From Acidobacteriota bacterium (GTDB lineage: Bacteria > Acidobacteriota > Vicinamibacteria > Vicinamibacterales > UBA823): a stretch of 64,000 nucleotides of DNA. The stretch spans positions 17,107 through 81,106 of the forward strand of contig PCAU01000011.1 in NCBI GenBank assembly GCA_002730735.1. The letters run 5' to 3'. The notes beneath the pieces are model-generated. The model saw nothing but the letters and a program-made list of their open reading frames with translations. It did not search any database and had not been told where the DNA came from. Shown in pieces: positions 19,736-29,096 of the stretch. The stretch's first letter is position 1, and every line of letters starts with the position of its first letter. The position numbers and the translations under genes are program-made.

Positions 19736-20731
19736 CTACTCCTGATAGTAGGTTCTGAATACGGGAATGTTTTCCTTAACTGGTCGCCACCATGACTCGT
19801 TTTCCTGATACCACATCACGGTATCGGTTAGTCCCTGAACGAAGTTGACCATTGGCTGCCATCCGAGCTTCCGCAACTTCATGGTGTCAAGGCAGTACCG
19901 GTGGTCATGACCAGGACGGTCATCGACACGCTGAATCAGCGAATCCGGCTTGTTTAGCAGTCGAAGGAGTTCTCGGGTCAATTCGATATTAGTAATTTCG
20001 TGACCACCACCAACGTTGTAAACCTCGCCAGGTTCGCCATCCGCTATTAGAAGGTCGAGTGCGCGACAATGGTCATCAACATGCAGCCAGTCGCGAACGT
20101 TTAGGCCGTCGCCGTAGAGTGGTACGGTGCGGTCATCGATGGCGTTTGTGATGAAAAAAGGTATTACCTTTTCTGGAAACTGGTTCGGGCCATAGTTATT
20201 TGACGCGCGCGCGATGACGATTGGTGTGTTGTGCGTTGCCCAGAAGCTATAAGCGAGACGGTCGGCACCAGCCTTGCTGGCTGAGTACGGATTGCTTGGT
20301 CGAATCTCATCGGTTTCTCGGCTGGCGCCCTCCGAGACACTACCGTAGACCTCGTCAGTCGACACTTGGATAAAACGTCGAAGTTTCTCAGCGTTACGGG
20401 CGGCTTCCAGTAAAACAAAGGTTCCGTAGACGTCAGTCATAATGAAGTCGCTAGCGTTCACAATTGACCGGTCAACATGGGTCTCTGCGGCAAGGTGCAG
20501 AACAATCTCGGCTTGCTCGACCAGCGGCTTCACGATTATCGGGTCTGTAACGTCACCCTGGATGAAGGTGTGTCGGGGATTGTCCTTGACCGACTGAAGA
20601 TTCTCGAGCCGACCTGCATAGGTCAGCTTATCGAGTGTAGTGATCCGCCAATCAGGGTGAGCATCTAGCGCGAACTTGACGAAGTTACTGCCGATGAAAC
20701 CTGCGCCACCCGTGACGAGAACCTCAACCAT
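19736..20731 (-). CDS. rmlB: dTDP-glucose 4,6-dehydratase
   Basis: It converts dTDP-glucose to dTDP-4-keto-6-deoxyglucose, the second step of the rhamnose-type pathways. Motifs include TGGAGFIGSNFVKF (NAD binding), ETHVDRSI, the RmlB-typical STDEVYGS, and YSASKAGADRL (catalytic Tyr and Lys). Length 331 is normal. The start overlaps the end of rmlC by 8 nt. The terminal codons (CAG GAG) double as the ribosome-binding site of the next gene. Confidence 0.96.
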   Translation of the reverse strand: MVEVLVTGGAGFIGSNFVKFALDAHPDWRITTLDKLTYAGRLENLQSVKDNPRHTFIQGDVTDPIIVKPLVEQAEIVLHLAAETHVDRSIVNASDFIMTDVYGTFVLLEAARNAEKLRRFIQVSTDEVYGSVSEGASRETDEIRPSNPYSASKAGADRLAYSFWATHNTPIVIARASNNYGPNQFPEKVIPFFITNAIDDRTVPLYGDGLNVRDWLHVDDHCRALDLLIADGEPGEVYNVGGGHEITNIELTRELLRLLNKPDSLIQRVDDRPGHDHRYCLDTMKLRKLGWQPMVNFVQGLTDTVMWYQENESWWRPVKENIPVFRTYYQE

Positions 20732-21224
20732 CGACTCTTGACCAGTCGTAGGGAAGCTTACCGTGGGGGTCTAACCGGTATTCATCGGGTTCCGAGTACT
20801 GATAGGCCTCGTTCGCAATATTGGCAACCAGTGAAGGTTCCGTTCCGATGCATTTCCATCCGTGATAGACGAGCGCTGGTACCTGCACTAGCATCGGATT
20901 CTTTGAGCCAATGAAGAATTCGTTCACTGTCCCTTCGGTTGCTGAGCCGGACCGAGTATCGATTAGGACGAGTTTCACCATGCCTGAGATACAGGCAAAA
21001 CTATCGATCTGCTTTTTGTGATAGTGCCAAGCTTTGACGACGCCTGGGTAGGTTGCTGACACGTACACTTGGCCAAACTTTGTGAAGAGTTCTGTATCGT
21101 CGGATCGCAGGATTTCCATCAACCAACCTCGCTCATCAGCGATGAGACGCAATGATTTGGTCTTGACTCCCTCGATTCTTGTGACTGTTCCAGTTGCAGT
21201 GTAGGCTTCGGGATCTTTCGTCAT
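20724..21224 (-). CDS. rmlC: dTDP-4-dehydrorhamnose 3,5-epimerase family protein (short, atypical RmlC)
   Basis: A cupin of 166 residues whose position between rmlA and rmlB assigns it to epimerisation of the 4-keto-6-deoxy sugar. It shows VKAWHYHKKQIDSFACISG in the place of the classical RmlC 'RGLHxQ' region, and VPALVYHGWKCIG in place of the 'PxGFAHGF' loop. It belongs to a divergent branch that is often annotated as RmlC. Whether it epimerises C3 and C5, or only one of them, is not clear from sequence. Confidence 0.82.
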   Translation of the reverse strand: MTKDPEAYTATGTVTRIEGVKTKSLRLIADERGWLMEILRSDDTELFTKFGQVYVSATYPGVVKAWHYHKKQIDSFACISGMVKLVLIDTRSGSATEGTVNEFFIGSKNPMLVQVPALVYHGWKCIGTEPSLVANIANEAYQYSEPDEYRLDPHGKLPYDWSRVDG

Positions 21225-21252
21225 AGGGTCATGATCCTCCGTTGGCGGTCTA

Positions 21253-22320
21253 TCATGGTATCCCGACCTCTGAGTTGTCTCCCAGCATGAATCGATACGT
21301 CGACGGCGTTCCTGGATCGCGCAAAATCTTCACATTCTTACCGATCAGGCTATCGGTCATCCGGCTTTGAAGCCCGCTGAGGTCACTGCCTTCCAAAACT
21401 ATACTGTGTTCAATTGCTGAGTCATGGACTCTTACATTGTTCATGATCGAGGTAAATGGTCCAATGTCGGCACTCGTGATCCTTGCATCTGCACCAATAA
21501 TTGCTGGCCCTCGAACCTTAGACTGTTTGATCGATGCACCTGGCTCAACGACCACGTTCCCGTCAATTTGGGAGTCAGTGTCGACCTCACCGTCGATCCT
21601 TCGCTCCATAGTTTCTAGGATTAGTCTATTGGCTTCGAGTATGTCTTCTAGTTTGCCGGTGTCCTTCCACCATCCGTCGACGATATGCGGTGTCACCGTT
21701 AGACCATTATCAATGAGCTGTTGAATAGCGTCGGTTATTTCCAACTCATTACGCGGACTAGGTGAGATGTTCCGAACAGCCTGAAATACCTCAGGTTGGA
21801 ACATGTAAACGCCGACCAGAGCTAAGTCACTCTTAGGTTTCGCCGGTTTCTCGACAAGCTTTTTCACACGGCCATCTTCTGCAAGCTCTGCAACGCCGAA
21901 CCTTTCTGGGTCCGATACGCGCGCAAGCAGGATCTGAGCGGCCGGTTGTGCGTCAACAAAACGTTCAACGAAAGGTACGATGCCCTTTGCTAGGAGATTG
22001 TCTCCAAGGTAGACAATGAATGGATCGTCGCCAATGAAGGATTGGCTAATGAGTACGGCATGTGCCAGACCACGTGGCGCGTCCTGTTCGATATAGGTGA
22101 CGTCAATATTCCAGGCAGCGCCGTCACCGACGGCTGCGCGTATTTCCGCCTGAGTATCGCCGACGACAATTCCGATATCACGGATCCCTGCGGCAGCCAG
22201 TGCTTCGATGCCGTAAAACAACACCGGCTTGTTCGCGACGGGAACTAGCTGTTTAGCGCTGGTGTAGGTCAGGGGGCGCAAGCGAGTGCCTCGTCCCCCG
22301 CTTAGAATCAATCCTTTCAT
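21253..22320 (-). CDS. rmlA: Glucose-1-phosphate thymidylyltransferase, long form
   Basis: It activates glucose-1-phosphate with dTTP to dTDP-glucose. The nucleotidyltransferase signature is LILSGGRGTRLRPLT at residues 4-18; the metal-site segment is FIVYLGDNLL (about 105). At 355 residues it is the long form (TIGR01208-like): after about residue 240 there are hexapeptide-like beta-helix turns (IDGNVVVEPGASIKQSKV). Its ATG overlaps the lptD stop by 4 nt (ATGA), so translational coupling is likely. Confidence 0.94.
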   Translation of the reverse strand: MKGLILSGGRGTRLRPLTYTSAKQLVPVANKPVLFYGIEALAAAGIRDIGIVVGDTQAEIRAAVGDGAAWNIDVTYIEQDAPRGLAHAVLISQSFIGDDPFIVYLGDNLLAKGIVPFVERFVDAQPAAQILLARVSDPERFGVAELAEDGRVKKLVEKPAKPKSDLALVGVYMFQPEVFQAVRNISPSPRNELEITDAIQQLIDNGLTVTPHIVDGWWKDTGKLEDILEANRLILETMERRIDGEVDTDSQIDGNVVVEPGASIKQSKVRGPAIIGADARITSADIGPFTSIMNNVRVHDSAIEHSIVLEGSDLSGLQSRMTDSLIGKNVKILRDPGTPSTYRFMLGDNSEVGIP

Positions 22321-24602
22321 CGGAGTTGTTCCTGATTACCGAAAAAGGCACCAAAAAAGTTTGAGAACGACCCAATACCGGCCAAGGTAAATGAGACGTT
22401 GATTCGGCGGTCGACAGGCATACGGCTGTGACGTCCGTAGTAGCCTCTAAGCCCTGTAAAGTTGAAGCTTTGATACTCCGCGGATATGCCACAGCATTGG
22501 GCGTTGTAGTACGCCATAAAACGCTGTTGCATAAAGCTGTTTCTTAACATGTCGTAGTTAAACGTGTAGATGCCCCCTGCACGATTTCCACGGGAACGTA
22601 TGATTGTCGATGCGTTGAGATAGTGGTTAAGTTGCGCGCGATTGTTGAACCCCTGAAGCCCCTCGATGTATCGGCGCTGGCTCCATCCGCCTGTCGTCTG
22701 GAGCCAATCGCTCACTGCCAGCGTGCCGCTTGCACTGATCTCGCGAAATGCGCCATAACGTGTGTCGTACTCTGCCCGTACCGAGGTGTTGATTTGGTCG
22801 TTTGGGCTGCTACGTACGAGCAGTGAAACGGGAGTCAATCGGCTGGGTGCTGTACCGTTAAAGCTTGTCCGAAATCTACGATCAAATTGTGAGGCTCTGT
22901 CGTCGGTGTAAAAACTCTGAAGAAGTGAAATGCTCAACACTTCGCGAGCGTCCCCTTGGCGCCGACGGGCCAAGAATCGGTTGACGAGGCCATAGCCTAG
23001 CCGCGTCACGCTGCCCACGACCATGTCGGTTCCTTCGAGTTTGACGATTTGATTAAAGTTGTTGATCGCCGTTGCGCGCTGCACTGTAACCGTTGGCTCA
23101 ATCAAGTGTTTGAAACGCTCAGCATATCCACTGTTCGGGGTATCCCAAATTTTCATGAAGACCGGTCCAGTAATGGTTGACTGTAAGTCGAAGTACTGGC
23201 GAAAAATGCCTTCGTCGACCTGTAAACTTTGCTCTGGGTCGAATCGTTCTGTCCAGTAGGTGCCTCGCCACGCTACCGAAGTATTCACTGTCAAGAATGG
23301 CCATTTTGTGAACGGAATCCGAATTTTCGGATTGAAATCAAGGCGGGTTAGTCCGAGGTCCTTAACCTGGTCATTGCTACGTCCCTGTCGGACTAGGGTC
23401 CCAGCCTCAGCTCCCAGTGAGAAGTAGATCGGCCAGTTTTGCGCGATTGGCCGATCAGCTCGTCTCAGCGAGAGCCTTGGCGTCGATCCGACTAGGGTTG
23501 ATGCAGTGTCGCCAAAAAAGGTTTCATTCCAGTCGAACGTTCCACTCAGGGTGTAACTGCCCCAGTTACCCTGAACGTTGCCCAGGAACCGCCGCTGTCG
23601 ACGGGAGGCTTCGAGCACGTTCGTATGAAAAGTTTGTTGGACAGTAACGTCTGAGAAGTAATCGACCCGTCCACGGGCACGAATGTTAGAACCAAGCGAT
23701 TGGTTAAAATCACCGGTCAGCTGAAAGCTTCGCCTTGCCGGTATGACATCATTCTCATCCTCCGAAAGGGTAATGGCAGGTTCGTTGAGGAAATAGGCCG
23801 TTAAATCACCACGAGAAGTGCCGGCTCCAACATACCGGTACTGCGCGCCTGTTCCCTGACCCGCAGTCGAGAACCAATCATGCATGATCGTCGCGTCGTT
23901 ACTGCGGTTGATTGCCCAGAAGAAGGCGTTGCTCAGTGACTGTCCCCTAAACGTCGAACTACCGTACGCGGGAAGCAGGAAACCGGTTGACCGATCGTCC
24001 TCTTGAATCGGATAGTACATCACTGGAAGGTATAAGAGCGGCACTCCTTTTACTTTGAGAACCGTGTTCTTAAGAATTGCGTAATCATCGAGGTTCACCA
24101 CGGCCGAACTCGTTGTTAGCTGCCATCTGGGCGTCGGCTGTACGCAAGTCGTAAAGCCACCATCTGTGATGCGATATTTACGAGGTCCGAGCTTGTCAAT
24201 TGTCTCTCCGTAAAAATACACATCAGGTTCTTGAGTACCAAAAAAGCTTCGGTCAACCTCGGCGTCTCTTAACGAAACGGTGCCGGTGGCTACAAAAAAA
24301 GTACCGGTTCGAGTTTTCATATCGAACTCGACACGATCCGCAGCGAGGCTAGTGTCGGCCGATGTATAAACGACGTTACCACTAGCTACTAATCGCTCCG
24401 TATCAGTAAATAACTCAACCTCTTCAGCAAAGAATTTCCAGTCGTCACGCTCAATCTCCACCGCACCGATCAGGCGCACATGGTCATCACCAATTCTTTC
24501 AATGCGAAATTGTCTAGAGTTGTAACCCTCGAGTAATTGGGCTACGCCCACGAGTGGAAACATTAAGATGCAGATAAGAATGAGTTGCAGCAGGCGAGTC
24601 AT
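22317..24602 (-). CDS. lptD: LPS-assembly outer-membrane protein LptD
   Basis: LptD inserts lipopolysaccharide into the outer leaflet of the outer membrane. I set the start at 24602 because MTRLLQLILICILMFPLVGVAQ is a signal peptide; an open frame extends to 24713 without a better start. Residues about 35-180 form the OstA/LptA-like jellyroll (FRIERIGDDHVRLIGAVEIE, VASGNVVYTS). The rest is a beta-barrel with many alternating aromatic strands. No conserved LptD cysteine pairs are evident apart from CVQP at about 150 and a late CC. The location ahead of rmlA ties it to envelope polysaccharide functions. Confidence 0.88.
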   Translation of the reverse strand: MTRLLQLILICILMFPLVGVAQLLEGYNSRQFRIERIGDDHVRLIGAVEIERDDWKFFAEEVELFTDTERLVASGNVVYTSADTSLAADRVEFDMKTRTGTFFVATGTVSLRDAEVDRSFFGTQEPDVYFYGETIDKLGPRKYRITDGGFTTCVQPTPRWQLTTSSAVVNLDDYAILKNTVLKVKGVPLLYLPVMYYPIQEDDRSTGFLLPAYGSSTFRGQSLSNAFFWAINRSNDATIMHDWFSTAGQGTGAQYRYVGAGTSRGDLTAYFLNEPAITLSEDENDVIPARRSFQLTGDFNQSLGSNIRARGRVDYFSDVTVQQTFHTNVLEASRRQRRFLGNVQGNWGSYTLSGTFDWNETFFGDTASTLVGSTPRLSLRRADRPIAQNWPIYFSLGAEAGTLVRQGRSNDQVKDLGLTRLDFNPKIRIPFTKWPFLTVNTSVAWRGTYWTERFDPEQSLQVDEGIFRQYFDLQSTITGPVFMKIWDTPNSGYAERFKHLIEPTVTVQRATAINNFNQIVKLEGTDMVVGSVTRLGYGLVNRFLARRRQGDAREVLSISLLQSFYTDDRASQFDRRFRTSFNGTAPSRLTPVSLLVRSSPNDQINTSVRAEYDTRYGAFREISASGTLAVSDWLQTTGGWSQRRYIEGLQGFNNRAQLNHYLNASTIIRSRGNRAGGIYTFNYDMLRNSFMQQRFMAYYNAQCCGISAEYQSFNFTGLRGYYGRHSRMPVDRRINVSFTLAGIGSFSNFFGAFFGNQEQLR

Positions 24603-24696
24603 TCGCAAAGCGCAGGTGTCAAGATCGCTGCGACTCCTATTAGAAACGCGGCGCGCTGTCCGGATGCGCCGAGGACGCCACGTTACTAAAACCCCA

Positions 24697-26040
24697 TCAA
24701 CCAGCATAGTCATCAGTTAGAGTGCATCGGATGTTCTCGTTGGCCTCAATGGTGCTGAGGAGGTGACCGACCAAAAAGATTGATCCTGTTGCACAAGTGT
24801 CAGGAGCATCACTTAGGGCCAATGCCACTGCAGCCTGTGGGTCTGATTCAATGGCTACGTTCGTTTTCGGCGAACGCTCACGCACGCAGTCCGCAAGGAT
24901 ACTCGCGGAAATCGCGCGCTCAGTGGCCATCGTTGTACAGACAATATGACTTGCGAGCGGCGCCAGCATGTCAATGATACCCGCTATGTCCTTATCCCGC
25001 ATGATGGCTAGCACGAACGACAAAGGAGCATCTCTGACTTCAGCAAGATATTCAGCTAATGCTCTGGCTGCATCGGGATTGTGAGCGGCATCGAGCAGAA
25101 CACGGCCGGAAGGAACCTTGATCCATTCCAGTCGACCGTGCCAGGTTACGTTGGTAAGGCCAGAGATAATTGCTGGTGTGCTTACCTTGATTCCTTGGCA
25201 CGCTAGCCCTTCAAGCAGTCTCACGGTGGTGACCGCGTTTACGGCTTGGTGTCGGCCCTGAAGGCCTAGACTGACTTGGTCGTAATGCCGCACGGGAGTT
25301 TCAAGTGACAGCCGCGTGGCATCTGGAGTGCAGTGGACACTCACGGAGATACCCTGTTGCGAGTCGATAAATCTAGCTCCCCGCTCACGACACGTTGCTG
25401 CAATGAGGTCTTGGATCTCCGGCACAGTTTGACCTAGCACGACAACGGTATTCGGTTTGATCACCCCGGCCTTTTCATATGCAATATCGGAAATCGATTT
25501 TCCAAGCTGAGCTTCATGGTCCAGGGCAATTGTTGTAATTGCAACTCCGACAGGATGGACCACATTTGTTGCGTCAAATCGACCACCAAGACCAACTTCT
25601 AGTACCGCAAGTTCAACTTCGGCTTGCCTGAATGCGACGAAGGCCGCAGCAGTCGTGACTTCGAAGAATGTAGGCGATACTTCGAGTCGGCCCTCCCGGC
25701 GCAGCCGGTTGACCGCATGCCGGACAGTTTCAACGGCCAAGTCAAATTCTCTGGTTGTTATTGGCTTGCCCGCAATCGAAATTCGTTCCTCCAGCCGGAC
25801 TAGGTGAGGTGACGTGTAGCGCCCCGTGTGGTATCCATCAGCACGTAGGGCAGCTTCAGTCATCGCTGCGACTGAACCTTTTCCGTTGGTGCCCCCAATC
25901 ACGAGTGATTTGAATGTTCGTTCGGGGTGTGCGAGTGCCTCGCACAGTAGGTTCATGTTGTCCAAACCCAGCTTGATACCGAACTTCTCGAGGTCACGTA
26001 GGTAGGAACTCACGTCCGCTGAGGGTGTGAGATTGACCAT
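24697..26040 (-). CDS. folC: Bifunctional folylpolyglutamate/dihydrofolate synthase
   Basis: It adds glutamate to dihydropteroate and to folates. The Mur-ligase-type fold shows the P-loop VIGGTNGKGSVAAMTEAALR (about 47-66), TSPHLVRLEERI, EVGLGGRFDATNV and LDAAHNPDAARAL (about 310). Length 447 is typical. It starts 25 nt after accD; accD-folC is a widespread gene pair. Confidence 0.95.
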   Translation of the reverse strand: MVNLTPSADVSSYLRDLEKFGIKLGLDNMNLLCEALAHPERTFKSLVIGGTNGKGSVAAMTEAALRADGYHTGRYTSPHLVRLEERISIAGKPITTREFDLAVETVRHAVNRLRREGRLEVSPTFFEVTTAAAFVAFRQAEVELAVLEVGLGGRFDATNVVHPVGVAITTIALDHEAQLGKSISDIAYEKAGVIKPNTVVVLGQTVPEIQDLIAATCRERGARFIDSQQGISVSVHCTPDATRLSLETPVRHYDQVSLGLQGRHQAVNAVTTVRLLEGLACQGIKVSTPAIISGLTNVTWHGRLEWIKVPSGRVLLDAAHNPDAARALAEYLAEVRDAPLSFVLAIMRDKDIAGIIDMLAPLASHIVCTTMATERAISASILADCVRERSPKTNVAIESDPQAAVALALSDAPDTCATGSIFLVGHLLSTIEANENIRCTLTDDYAG

Positions 26041-26065
26041 TTCAGGGTGTGGGTTCTGAGAAAGT

Positions 26066-27076
26066 TCAGGGCTTCTTGGTTGCGTTGGGCCTATCCGTGC
26101 CTGAATCTGTTTCCTTACGTGGACCCGACACTGATAACTCAGCCGGTCCGGTATCAGGCCCTGTATCGACTGATTCGTCTAGGCCTTTCTCGACTGCCGT
26201 TGTTTCTTGAGAGGTGGTATCCACCACAGTGCGGTTTGCACCCATAAACCTCAATGCTCTCGACAGCGTTTTCTTGAGTTCCCGACGGTCCACGACAGCG
26301 TCAAGCATGCCGTGTTCTTGAAGGAACTCACTACGCTGAAATCCCTCAGGTAATTTCTGACGGATTGTTTGTTCGATTACTCTTGGGCCAGCGAAGCCAA
26401 TTAACGCCTTCGGCTCGGCAATGTTGAGGTCGCCCAACATCGCAAAGCTGGCTGTGACTCCGCCCGTGGTGGGGTCGGTAAGGACCGAAATGTAGGGGAG
26501 CCGTGCCCGGTCTAATCGGGCCAAGGCTGCGCTGATCTTGGCCATCTGCATCAGAGACAGTGTTCCTTCCATCATACGGGCACCACCGGAGCATGACACG
26601 ATGACGATAGGCAACAGATTGTTAAGAGCTCGCTCGATGGCGCGAGTAATTTTCTCACCCATAACGATGCCCATGCTGCCACCGATGAACCCGTATTCCA
26701 TCGCCGCAATGACGGCGGGGTAGCCGTCGACCTGCCCGGAAGCAACGATGATCGCATCCCTGAGTCCAGTTGATGCCATCCCTGCTTCCAGCCGTGCCCC
26801 GTACGGTTTCGTGTCTTCGAACTTGAGTGGATCAGTTGAAGCGAGTGATTTGTCGTGTTCAACCCACCCATCGTCAAACAACGACTCGAGACGATCGACT
26901 GCGCTTAATCTGAAATGAAAACCACACTTCGCACAAACACTCAGATTGGCGACTAGGTTCTTCTTATAAAGGATTTGCGCACAAGCAGGGCACTTAGCCC
27001 AGAGCCCTTCTGGGACGCGACTCGCGCGCCCTACTCTTGACTCGATCGGTTTCCGACGTCGCTTGAACCACGGCAT
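26066..27076 (-). CDS. accD: Acetyl-CoA carboxylase carboxyltransferase subunit beta
   Basis: The beta half of the carboxyltransferase that forms malonyl-CoA for fatty-acid synthesis. The N-terminal zinc finger (CPAC at about 29-32 and CAKC at about 48-51) precedes the crotonase fold with GGSMGIVMGEKI and SCSGGARMMEGTLSLMQM (oxyanion region). The first 284 or so residues match the usual length. Beyond that is a Thr/Asp/Glu/Pro-rich tail of about 50 residues without recognisable structure. It heads the accD-folC-lptD-rml series. Confidence 0.96.
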   Translation of the reverse strand: MPWFKRRRKPIESRVGRASRVPEGLWAKCPACAQILYKKNLVANLSVCAKCGFHFRLSAVDRLESLFDDGWVEHDKSLASTDPLKFEDTKPYGARLEAGMASTGLRDAIIVASGQVDGYPAVIAAMEYGFIGGSMGIVMGEKITRAIERALNNLLPIVIVSCSGGARMMEGTLSLMQMAKISAALARLDRARLPYISVLTDPTTGGVTASFAMLGDLNIAEPKALIGFAGPRVIEQTIRQKLPEGFQRSEFLQEHGMLDAVVDRRELKKTLSRALRFMGANRTVVDTTSQETTAVEKGLDESVDTGPDTGPAELSVSGPRKETDSGTDRPNATKKP

Positions 27077-27161
27077 GGAGTTTTGAGCTTAGGAGGTGCT
27101 ATGGGTAGAGGTCAAGGTCAGGGGCTTCCAGTGTTGGGCGCTCTAATCACGAAAATACGAC

Positions 27162-27854
27162 TCACCCTCCCGTCCGCGGCACGTAATACCTGGTTCCCAG
27201 CCCCATGTCGCGAAGTTGCCGTGAGAGATCTTCTAGGGCAGCGTCATTCCAGGATATGTCGAACTGTGAAGTCTCTACAACTAGCAGCGGAGTGGCGGTG
27301 TAGTGAAAAAAATATTTGTTATACGCTTCGTTGAGCTCCTGAACGTAGCGCGCATCGGGTAACGGCCGCCTGGGATCTCTCTTAGCCCTTTCTTTCAGCC
27401 GTCGATTTAGCACTTTCGAGGGCGATTGGAGATAGATGACGAGGTCAGGTGTGACCACGTCCTGGACCAGCAGATCGAATAGACGTTGGTAAATGGAGAG
27501 CTCGTTGTCGTCAAGATTTAGATAGGCGTAGATTTTGTCTTTGGTAAACAAGTAATCGCTGATGGTTGATTGATTAAACAGGTCAGGCTGTTGTAGTTGC
27601 TTTTGCTGCCGGTGACGTGCGAGAAGCGAAAATAGTTGGGCCTGAAACGCAGCACCTGGGCGGGCAGCATAAAAATCGGCAAGGAAAGGGTTCTCAGTTA
27701 CGTCCTGTATCGGGGCCGCATCGAGTCGCACCGCGAGTCGCTCGGCGAGCCGTGACTTACCGGCTCCCAACGGGCCTTCAATGGCAATGTGACGGAAATC
27801 CAATCTGCTGTTCAGTATAGCAGCGATTTCAGGTTGAATGAGGACGTAGGCCAT
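27162..27854 (-). CDS. Deoxynucleoside kinase (dNK/dGK-dAK family)
   Basis: It phosphorylates deoxynucleosides in nucleotide salvage. The P-loop is IEGPLGAGKSRLAERL (about 24-39). DYLFTKDKIYAYLNL (about 97-111) matches the substrate-binding region, PDLVIYLQSP leads to the LID region with RLKERAKRDPRRP. The first 15 residues (to AILNS) may be an over-extension. Substrate preference cannot be read from the sequence. It lies 85 nt upstream of accD on the same strand. Confidence 0.88.
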   Translation of the reverse strand: MAYVLIQPEIAAILNSRLDFRHIAIEGPLGAGKSRLAERLAVRLDAAPIQDVTENPFLADFYAARPGAAFQAQLFSLLARHRQQKQLQQPDLFNQSTISDYLFTKDKIYAYLNLDDNELSIYQRLFDLLVQDVVTPDLVIYLQSPSKVLNRRLKERAKRDPRRPLPDARYVQELNEAYNKYFFHYTATPLLVVETSQFDISWNDAALEDLSRQLRDMGLGTRYYVPRTGG

Positions 27855-27985
27855 GGAATAGGCAGCTCTGTACGCATGGTAAGATCCCTTGTTCGAGGGG
27901 TTGCGAACGCGGCGCGCATTCGCAATCGACTGGCACGGGTTCCCGATCTTTTGAGTCCAACTGACGCACGGTGAATAATACTTTT

Positions 27986-29095
27986 ATGAGAATTAACCGG
28001 ATCGAATTGCGGCTGGTCCGACTGCCGCTCGTCCAGTTCTTTGAAACTAGTTTCGGAAGAATTCATGACCGAGAGTTCATCGTTGTAATGGTGGACGGTG
28101 ACGGCCAGCGTGGTTACGGTGAGTGTGTTGCCGATCGTGATCCGTTCTATAGCTCTGAGACATCCAAAACCGCTTGGCATATCCTGACGGACTATCTCGT
28201 ACCACTTGGACTAGGTGTTGAGTTTTCGCATCCGCGTGACGTTTTTCCAGCTTTTGCTCAAGTGCGAGGACACAACATGGCCAAGGCTGCACTTGAAATG
28301 GCTGCCTGGGACCTTTATGCTCGCCAGTCCAGCCTGCCGTTGTCCCAGGTGCTTGGTGGTTCTCGCACCACGATTGCGTCAGGTGTTTCAATAGGGATCC
28401 AAGATTCGCTCGAACAACTTGGCGACAAGGTTGCTGCGGAATTGGCAGCCGGGTACAAGCGCATCAAGATGAAGATCAAGCCAGGCTGGGATATTGAGGC
28501 CGTCGCCTCAGTCCGCCAGCGCTTTGGCGGAATTCCACTTATGGTTGACGCAAACGCTGCTTACACGCTAGCGGATGCTGAGCACTTAGCGATTTTGGAC
28601 CAGTATGACCTAATGATGATCGAACAACCTCTACATTACGACGACGTTCATGATCACGCTCAATTACAAAGGCGACTCCGCACCCCAATCTGCCTCGATG
28701 AATCGATTCACACGCTGCACAACGCTACGGAAGCGCTCACAGTGGGAGCGTGCCGTATCATCAACATTAAACCGGGTCGCATTGGCGGCCATGCGCAGTC
28801 GATCCATCTTCACGACTTGTGTGCTGAGCACGGGGTTCCGGTGTGGCATGGTGGGATGCTTGAGAGCGGGATCGGACGGATGCACAACATCCATCTTTCA
28901 ACGCTGCAGAACTTCACGCTCCCGGGCGATGTGTCGGCGAGTTGTCGCTATTTTGAACCAGATTTGATTGAACCTCCGGTCGAATTACAGAGCGACGGAA
29001 CTATCAGTGTGCCCACGTTGCCTGGTCTGGGAGTGACGGTTGTCGAGGAACGAATTGACCGCGCGACTGAACGTGCGGTGACTCTGGGCCCGTAG
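27986..29095 (+). CDS. menC: Enolase-superfamily MenC/N-acylamino-acid racemase
   Basis: MenC-type enzymes dehydrate SHCHC to o-succinylbenzoate in menaquinone synthesis; many members also, or only, racemise N-succinyl amino acids. The acid/base lysines are visible (KMKIKPGW at about 157-164 and INIKPGRIGG at about 258) with metal ligands in MVDANAAY, IEQPL and CLDES. The barrel is complete. I set the start at the ATG 27986; a GTG at 27971 is in frame. No other men genes are in the window, so racemase activity is an equal possibility. The next gene begins 1 nt after the stop. Confidence 0.85.
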   Translation: MRINRIELRLVRLPLVQFFETSFGRIHDREFIVVMVDGDGQRGYGECVADRDPFYSSETSKTAWHILTDYLVPLGLGVEFSHPRDVFPAFAQVRGHNMAKAALEMAAWDLYARQSSLPLSQVLGGSRTTIASGVSIGIQDSLEQLGDKVAAELAAGYKRIKMKIKPGWDIEAVASVRQRFGGIPLMVDANAAYTLADAEHLAILDQYDLMMIEQPLHYDDVHDHAQLQRRLRTPICLDESIHTLHNATEALTVGACRIINIKPGRIGGHAQSIHLHDLCAEHGVPVWHGGMLESGIGRMHNIHLSTLQNFTLPGDVSASCRYFEPDLIEPPVELQSDGTISVPTLPGLGVTVVEERIDRATERAVTLGP

Positions 29096-29096
29096 C

